Assembly (NCBI GenBank): GCA_022703445.1
Contig: JAKLDR010000010.1
Coordinates: 16,515-80,514 of the forward strand
Source: Planctomycetota bacterium
Lineage (GTDB): Bacteria; Planctomycetota; SZUA-567; JAKLDR01
Direction of reading: 5' to 3'
Length of the DNA stretch: 64,000 nt
In this document: positions 59,690 through 64,000 of the stretch, piece after piece
Position numbering within the stretch: the stretch's first letter is position 1
Layout: each line of letters starts with the position of its first letter
Position numbers and translations under genes: made by a program
The notes under the pieces: model-generated
What the model was told of the DNA's origin: nothing
Databases searched by the model: none
Seen by the model: the letters and a program-made list of their open reading frames with translations, nothing else

Positions 59690-60451
59690 ATGTACGATGA
59701 CGAGAACGACCCGTTCCACGACAATGACGGAGACGAATTCATGGATACCAGCTTCATGGATGTCCCCGAAGACCAGTGGAAAGACCGGTCTGACCTGACC
59801 GTTGCCAACATGCTTTCGGCCGTCTTCCATGGGGCCTTCAAGGTGCTGGCAGAAGACCTGAACAGGGCCGTAACGTTGCTTCGCGAAGGGCGATTGGCCG
59901 AGGAGTACTGGCTTGAGTTCTGCGAGGGGCAATTCGATCTTCTCATGGCGCGGGGATATGACAGGCTTTCGGACGAACAGAAGGCCGAGTTCCTACCGCT
60001 GGGATATTGCCAGTACGCAGACAACGCGCAGAAGGGCGACATGTGCTTCATCCCGCCCAGCTACTCAAGGCCGAGCCTCAGGATCATGGGCGAGACGAAG
60101 TTCATCAGGAAGGGGCTGAAGAAGGGAGCGGCATGGTACGAGGAACAGCTCAGCGGCGATGCTCTCAAACCCTGCCATTACATGGCGTGGATCTTCGAGG
60201 GGAGCTTCGAGCAGTTCCTCCCCGCTGATTCCTCCGTAGCCTGTGGGTGCAGGAAGGCTCAAGAATGGAAAGGAGAATACGCGTGCCCAGAGGCACTCGC
60301 GGTCACGGACGCAGAGGGCAGACGGCGCGTCTTCTACGGTTCGTTCGTCAAGCTGCTTGTCCCTGAGGGCGCACCCGATATGCCGCCAGAATACGAGGGG
60401 TTTCTGTGGGTTCTGGACGGGGGCAGGGGCGGCATCGAGAAGAAGCCCTGA
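59690..60451 (+). CDS. Hypothetical protein
   Basis: 253 residues from the ATG at 59690, behind GGGAGACGG; an ATG at 59659 lacks a site. Very acidic N-terminus (MYDDENDPFHDNDGDEFMD), then a helical region and a mixed C-terminal domain (CHYMAWIFEGSFEQFLPADS, VFYGSFVKLLVPEG). No known domain. The 97 bp upstream show no clear promoter. Confidence 0.6.
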   Translation: MYDDENDPFHDNDGDEFMDTSFMDVPEDQWKDRSDLTVANMLSAVFHGAFKVLAEDLNRAVTLLREGRLAEEYWLEFCEGQFDLLMARGYDRLSDEQKAEFLPLGYCQYADNAQKGDMCFIPPSYSRPSLRIMGETKFIRKGLKKGAAWYEEQLSGDALKPCHYMAWIFEGSFEQFLPADSSVACGCRKAQEWKGEYACPEALAVTDAEGRRRVFYGSFVKLLVPEGAPDMPPEYEGFLWVLDGGRGGIEKKP

Positions 60452-60548
60452 CTGGGGCCGCGGCTTGAAGATCAGCGTTGCCGGGGCTGGCCTGTGTGGA
60501 GAGCTGACCGCCAGCGGCCCGGCCTCCCCGTCCCCGTCCCGCCAGCGC

Positions 60549-60660
60549 GCGTCACCTCCACAGGCCCACGCTCGGCCGATAGCTCTTCCTTCCCACAGCG
60601 CGAGCGGCAGGGGAACGAAGGCTAACGGCCATCGCGGGCAGCAAGGGCAGGAGGTGACGC
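60549..60660 (+). promoter_or_regulatory. Structured leader RNA candidate, member D
   Basis: GCGTCACCTCC (60549-60559) pairs perfectly over 11 bp with GGAGGTGACGC (60650-60660), which holds the ribosome binding site three bases before the ATG at 60664. The interior aligns closely with member A: CGCTCGGC-GATAGCTCT-CCTTCC, an inner CGCTCG/CGAGCG stem, GGGAACGAAGGCTAACGGCC and CGCGGGCAG. About three quarters of interior positions match A while the outer arms differ, consistent with conserved RNA structure. 60452-60548 shows nothing else. Confidence 0.72.
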
Positions 60661-60663
60661 ACT

Positions 60664-60897
60664 ATGGGCAAGTCGGAATCCATGAAAGGGCCGCCGTTGC
60701 AGGTCTTCCTGTTGGATATCGACATTGACTTCGCCGGCTACCAGCAGGCGATGGAACAGGCATACGAGCAGGCGAAGACCGACGGCGATTACATCCGTAA
60801 CCTTCAAGCAGTCTTTGGGAAGCTCCGCTACAACTGTGACCGCTTCCTTGCGATGCTGGAAGAGCTTGCGAAGCCGGACGAGCCGGACGAGGGGTAG
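60664..60897 (+). CDS. Small hypothetical protein behind leader D
   Basis: 77 residues. VFLLDIDIDFAGYQQAMEQA, then RNLQAVFGKLRYNCDRFLAM, helical with an acidic tail. No family. Single gene between leader D and a T-run terminator, so expression probably depends on the leader. Confidence 0.65.
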   Translation: MGKSESMKGPPLQVFLLDIDIDFAGYQQAMEQAYEQAKTDGDYIRNLQAVFGKLRYNCDRFLAMLEELAKPDEPDEG

Positions 60898-60904
60898 CGG
60901 CCCC

Positions 60905-60915
60905 TTTTCTTTTTT
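60905..60915 (+). terminator. Poly-T terminator after the 60664 gene
   Basis: TTTTCTTTTTT, 8 nt after the stop. The following 40 nt (GCCAGAGAGGGCGGCCTTGT) resemble those after the T-run at 61504, indicating a duplicated 3' region. 60916-61142 is otherwise empty. Confidence 0.5.
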
Positions 60916-61142
60916 GCCAGAGAGGGCGGCCTTGTTTGCCGTGCATGGCCAGTAGGCCGAGAAGGCCGCCGGCGTCCCCAGCCCCGGCCGCAGAGGGACG
61001 GGCCTTGCACTCCGCCCAGCGTCGCGCTCCCGTGCGCCCCGCCCATGCCTTCCCGCTGCGGCCTGCCATGCGGCCGACCATGCCGCGCCCAGTGCGGATG
61101 GCCCCCAGGCGGCGAGTCCCTTTGTACAGTCCGGCACTATTG

Positions 61143-61344
61143 GCACCTTCCGGTTTTCATCTCGGGCCGGCACGGGCAGCCCCAGGTTTTCGGCCTCCGA
61201 CCACGGGCGCCTCCCCTCCGGCCGAAAAGCCCTTCACCGCCCCTCACGCCCGGACCGCCGGGGCGCTCGGCTCGGGAATGGCCCAGGCCCCATGCGGACA
61301 CAACGCCGGCCCGGCACTTCCGTGCATGAAAACACGGGAGGTGC
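61143..61344 (+). promoter_or_regulatory. Structured leader RNA candidate, member F (long stem)
   Basis: GCACCTTCCG (61143-61152) pairs with CGGGAGGTGC (61335-61344, one G-U pair) and GTTTTCAT (61153-61160) with ATGAAAAC (61326-61333); only A61334 is unpaired, giving an 18-bp stem that contains the ribosome binding site before the ATG at 61349. The interior is longer and includes a TTTTCGGCC/GGCCGAAAA-like hairpin (about 61178-61229), not the A/B/D/E core. Confidence 0.6.
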
Positions 61345-61348
61345 AATC

Positions 61349-61489
61349 ATGACCGGACTAGCATACAGGGACTTCGCCCTGCTGAAGGCCATCCACAGGA
61401 TGCGCGCGCACCAGTCGGCGGTGCAGGCCGAGGCGCGGGAAGAAAGGCGCGAGGCACTGGCATTCGCGCGGACGTGGGCTTCGGAGTGA
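61349..61489 (+). CDS. Small helical protein behind leader F
   Basis: 46 residues from the ATG at 61349 behind GGGAGGTG. LAYRDFALLKAIHRMRAHQS and an Arg/Glu-rich helix (AEAREERREALAFARTWA). Probably a single amphipathic helix pair. No family. Confidence 0.6.
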   Translation: MTGLAYRDFALLKAIHRMRAHQSAVQAEAREERREALAFARTWASE

Positions 61490-61503
61490 GGCCCCGTCCT
61501 CTC

Positions 61504-61509
61504 TTTTTT
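61504..61509 (+). terminator. Poly-T terminator after the 61349 gene
   Basis: TTTTTT about 15 nt after the stop, followed by GCCGGGGACGAGGGGGCGGC, similar to the sequence after the 60905 T-run. 61510-61727 shows no gene. Confidence 0.45.
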
Positions 61510-61727
61510 GCCGGGGACGAGGGGGCGGCCTTGTCGCCATGAAGGGCTCCGCCATGCGGCCTCCGGGGCACGCATCGAGGCCGCGCCAAGCACACCGTGA
61601 GCAGAAGGCCGCCGGTGTTTGGCTCCCGCGGGTAGGGCCGCAGCAGGCCGCACCGCCCACCCGCTGGGGGCGCCGTGCGGACCGCCGTACCCCCATGCCA
61701 TGCTTCGCGGTCTGTTTCGCCCGCATG

Positions 61728-61848
61728 GCAAATCACCACCCGCGTACGCGCGCGCGTCCATATCCTCGCTTCCGGCCCTCCGGCCAGAGCAGGCGGGGCC
61801 GGCAACCGAGGTAAGGACACCCGCGCAGGCAGTTGGCGGGTGATTTGC
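61728..61848 (+). promoter_or_regulatory. Structured leader RNA candidate, member E
   Basis: GCAAATCACC (61728-61737) pairs perfectly with GGTGATTTGC (61839-61848), directly before the ATG at 61849 and covering the ribosome binding site. The interior has CATATCCTCGCTTCCGG, GGCAACCGAGGTAAGGACACC (hairpin GGT/ACC, where others have GGC/GCC) and GCGCAGGCAG. Confidence 0.65.
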
Positions 61849-62280
61849 ATGGTAAGCGAAACAGTCAGTAGCGAAGCATTGGATGCGTTCGAGGAGCGGT
61901 TCCGCATCAGGCGCCACCCTTCAGCGGAGGCGCTGTCGGAGCTTGCCGAGTTCCTGTGGCATGTGCGGCACATGGCCGACAGGGCCGCGCAGGGGCTCGC
62001 ACGGCTCCACGTGCCCGGGCAGGAGCGGCATGAGCTGGCCGCCGCGATCCGCCTCATGAAGGAGGTGCGCGTCTTGAGCCTGCGGGCGGATGATGCCCTC
62101 CGCGGCGAGGGCGTGTACATGTACACGGTGGAGGAGATCCTCGGGATGGCCGCCCTGGCCGAGCCGGAGCCTGAGCCGGCACCGGCGCGCAGGCCGTCCC
62201 CGTGCGGCCAGTGCGAGCGGCACTGGCACGTGGATACGATGAGCCGGTGCGTCTGCACCGTCTGCGGGGCGGAGCTGTGA
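61849..62280 (+). CDS. Helical protein with C-terminal zinc ribbon behind leader E
   Basis: 143 residues from the ATG at 61849. Helical core (ALDAFEERFRIRRHPSAEAL, HELAAAIRLMKEVRVLSL), a Glu/Pro linker, and a ribbon CGQCERHWHV...CVCTVCGAEL. Function unknown; single gene downstream of leader E. Confidence 0.68.
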   Translation: MVSETVSSEALDAFEERFRIRRHPSAEALSELAEFLWHVRHMADRAAQGLARLHVPGQERHELAAAIRLMKEVRVLSLRADDALRGEGVYMYTVEEILGMAALAEPEPEPAPARRPSPCGQCERHWHVDTMSRCVCTVCGAEL

Positions 62281-62490
62281 CCGCCTGACCGGCCGTGGCC
62301 GGTCGGCGGGTGGTGGTGCCTGCGGCAAGCGGCGCAGGCCAGGCCCCCGCGGCCCCTGCCGCCTAGCCGTGGTGGGCCGCCGCTGTCAGGCCGTCCCTGT
62401 GGGCCGCCTGACCTGAGCCATGCGATGCATGAGCTGTGTGAACGAACGAAGTTGGTTGGTTGATGAACTCTGTGAGCAGTGAAGAGAGCC

Positions 62491-62557
62491 AAAAGCCAAA
62501 TTCAAATCCGACCCGCAAGATACTAGTATACATAGGGATAAGGTGCGTTTTGGCTTT
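62491..62557. repeat. AT-rich segment with inverted repeats
   Basis: AAAGCCAAA (62492-62500) and TTTGGCTTT (62549-62557) are perfect inverted 9-mers flanking ATACTAGTAT (about 62520-62529), itself a palindrome. The stretch 62440-62560 is conspicuously AT-rich within a GC-rich region. 62281-62597 has no gene. Could be a terminator pair, a regulator site or a recombination site. Confidence 0.4.
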
Positions 62558-62597
62558 GCGGCCGAAACTGGCTTCTGGCGCGCCCGGCAAAGTCAAA

Positions 62598-63548
62598 TCA
62601 CGGCCCCGTGAGCCCGCCCAGCACACGGTCGAGCGCCATCGAGATTCCCTCGGCCAGCTCGTCGAAGCTCTTCGGCCGGGAGGCGACGGCCATCAGGTAG
62701 CGCTCCTCCTCTGGGACGCCCTGGTCCTCCAAGCGCACCAGGGCCGGCAGGTCGAAGTCGTGGAACATCAGCCCGAGCAGGTGGCGCGCCCGCTCGTTGG
62801 GGATCCGCAGGGACTTCTCCCGGAAGTCGTTCACCAGGTCGCTCTGCCGGTAGGCTTCGTCCAGGCCCCATTTCTTCACGTACTCGCCGACCGTCATCCT
62901 GCTGTCCGGCCGCCGGAACTCCCTGCACCGCTTGCTCTCGGCCCAGACGTAGAACATCTCCGGGGCTTTGCCGGCCGGCTGGCCCTTCTTCCCGTCAGCC
63001 AGTCCCATCCGGCCGAGCGGGTAGGCCCGGCAGATCGTCGGCTTGGCTTCCTCGAGGGCGCACAGGCCGGCGGCGGAGCCGTCCCTGGCCTTCAGCATCT
63101 TCAGCCCTTCCGGCCGCCCGGCCACGGCCTTGGCCAGGTCATCCGGGCCCGACACGGAGTAGGCCGGCGCCAGGAACGGGCAGACCTTGAAGTCCTCCAC
63201 CGGCCGGCGGTAGCGGATGCAAGCCATGGGCAGGCGGCTGTCCGGCCCCAGGTAGTAGTCGAACACCGGCCTGTCGCGGCCGGGCAGGGGTGCGAACAGG
63301 TGGTGCGATGTCGTGAAGCCCATCGCCTTCCCGATGTCGCTGTGCACGATCCGCCACACGTCGTGCGGGCCGACCAAGACATCGTTGTTCATGCAGCAGC
63401 CCCCGCCGCAGCCGATGCAGTCGTACTCGTAGACCGGGTCGCTGTCCGAGACGCGGAGCTTCTCGTAGTTCCTGCTCAGCTCTTCCTGCCACTTGGGAGG
63501 GCGATAACCGTTGCCCCTGCGTTGCCGGTGTCCGCTCAGGGGAAACAC
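62598..63548 (-). CDS. YkgJ-type cysteine-cluster protein
   Basis: 316 residues from a GTG at 63548; other starts are possible. CIGCGGGCCMNNDVLVGPHD is the first Cys cluster, with CPFL, CALEEAKPTICRAYPLGR and a further Cys (KRCREF) completing the YkgJ/Fliy-like metal or iron-sulfur site. Members bind zinc or iron and occur near protein modification genes; the substrate is unknown. Divergent from the gene at 63691 across 142 bp. TATA-like TTGATAAGC lies near 63600-63590. Confidence 0.8.
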   Translation of the reverse strand: MFPLSGHRQRRGNGYRPPKWQEELSRNYEKLRVSDSDPVYEYDCIGCGGGCCMNNDVLVGPHDVWRIVHSDIGKAMGFTTSHHLFAPLPGRDRPVFDYYLGPDSRLPMACIRYRRPVEDFKVCPFLAPAYSVSGPDDLAKAVAGRPEGLKMLKARDGSAAGLCALEEAKPTICRAYPLGRMGLADGKKGQPAGKAPEMFYVWAESKRCREFRRPDSRMTVGEYVKKWGLDEAYRQSDLVNDFREKSLRIPNERARHLLGLMFHDFDLPALVRLEDQGVPEEERYLMAVASRPKSFDELAEGISMALDRVLGGLTGP

Positions 63549-63638
63549 CCCTGTTCATGGTTCATGTTGGGGTAATTGGCAACGTGCGCTTATCAACTTT
63601 AGCCGCAGGTGGCGCGATGGACACCAGAACAACCGAAA

Positions 63639-63668
63639 TGTTTAAACACGGGGCGCAATCTTTATTAA
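63639..63668 (+). promoter_or_regulatory. Promoter region of the right-end gene
   Basis: GTTTAAACAC at 63639-63648 and CTTTATTAA at 63660-63668. The second is centred 26-27 nt before the ATG at 63691, so the message is probably leaderless. Confidence 0.55.
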
Positions 63669-63690
63669 CCACCGAACCATAAGAATCATC

Positions 63691-64000
63691 ATGGTATCCG
63701 GACGGACTTCAGTGGGTGTCCTCGGCGCGCTGGTATTCGGAGTGTTCTGTTTGTCGGTTTTGTTCTACACGCCGCAGGGCTCGGCCGGGGCCACGGCGCC
63801 ATCGGCGCAAGGCAGCCTGTGGGAAGTCAGCACGATCAGTTATGAACCGCCCTTCAATCTCCAGTTGGACACGCAGTCAATCGTGGTCGATGAGTCCGCG
63901 AAGACGCTCACCATAAGCGGCCGGTTCTGGGTGGACGCCAACGAGACCGTGCCGGCCGGCGACAAGTATCTCGGCTTCTCCTTCGGCAACATGCTCACCA
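63691..64000 (+). CDS. Secreted or membrane-anchored protein (partial, runs off window)
   Basis: 103 codons visible. N-terminal hydrophobic helix VGVLGALVFGVFCLSVLFY is a signal peptide or anchor, followed by an Ala/Gly/Ser linker and a beta-rich extracellular part (QLDTQSIVVDESAKTLTISG). Starts leaderless behind CTTTATTAA. The 3' end lies beyond 64000. Confidence 0.7.
   Translation, partial: MVSGRTSVGVLGALVFGVFCLSVLFYTPQGSAGATAPSAQGSLWEVSTISYEPPFNLQLDTQSIVVDESAKTLTISGRFWVDANETVPAGDKYLGFSFGNMLT

Noticed and set aside
62498..62512. TTCAAATCC resembling a tRNA T-loop
   Set aside because: The flanking bases cannot form a T-stem and no upstream tRNA body exists.

Overview
The window looks archaeal and GC-rich. 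It encodes an Orc1/Cdc6 initiator, a HerA-type ATPase, a linked Mre11-Rad50 pair and an archaeal-type tyrosine recombinase with a zinc ribbon. Many genes start 20-30 bp downstream of a TATA box (for example at 10797, 11037, 12636, 19387, 49853, 50107 and 63691), which fits leaderless archaeal transcription. Genes inside operons instead carry GGAGG-type ribosome binding sites and 4-bp ATGA overlaps. There are no ribosomal-protein, central-metabolism or tRNA genes. I read the window as an accessory chromosomal region or a large integrated or extrachromosomal element; the lineage cannot be settled from sequence alone.

Left end (1-5.2 kb): a lower-GC module with two large ATPases. One is a sigma54-type AAA+ protein whose GAFTGA loop is degenerate; the other is a NACHT/STAND-like ATPase with C-terminal HEAT repeats. 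Both begin with the same roughly 130-residue N-terminal domain. A divergent small gene, possibly an ADP-ribosyltransferase-fold protein, shares a palindromic TATA box with the STAND gene. This is my leading candidate for an undescribed conflict system.

5-16.3 kb is a replication, recombination and repair block: a HerA relic, a coiled-coil protein, GGTTTCTC repeats, HerA, Orc1/Cdc6, the recombinase, an amber-interrupted OB-fold-like gene, an HNH/HTH pair with glycine-zipper tails, Rad50 and Mre11.

16.6-51 kb alternates small plasmid- or virus-like genes (two DUF2958 paralogues, a tyrosine phosphatase, tandem duplicates) with defence cassettes. These are an ABC-three-component system (HNH effector, small middle component, DUF2326 ATPase), DUF4238 with an XRE regulator, a PLD / DUF4268 / GIY-YIG cluster, a metallo-beta-lactamase / membrane protein / metallo-beta-lactamase operon, an M48 peptidase cluster with an in-frame TAG, a type III-like Res-Mod pair, an OLD nuclease and three HEPN-like proteins.

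51-62.3 kb holds operons of very small, often zinc-binding proteins with 4-bp overlaps, plus STAS-domain and Cas2-like proteins. Four transcription units (starts 51260, 58821, 60664, 61849) are preceded by about 115-130 nt in which the ribosome binding site pairs with an upstream arm. The arms differ in sequence but remain complementary, and the interior is conserved. A fifth unit (61349) has a longer 18-bp version and a sixth (16974) a weaker one. This is a strong candidate for an uncharacterised family of structured leader RNAs.

The right end has a YkgJ-like cysteine-cluster protein and the start of a secreted or membrane-anchored protein on divergent promoters.
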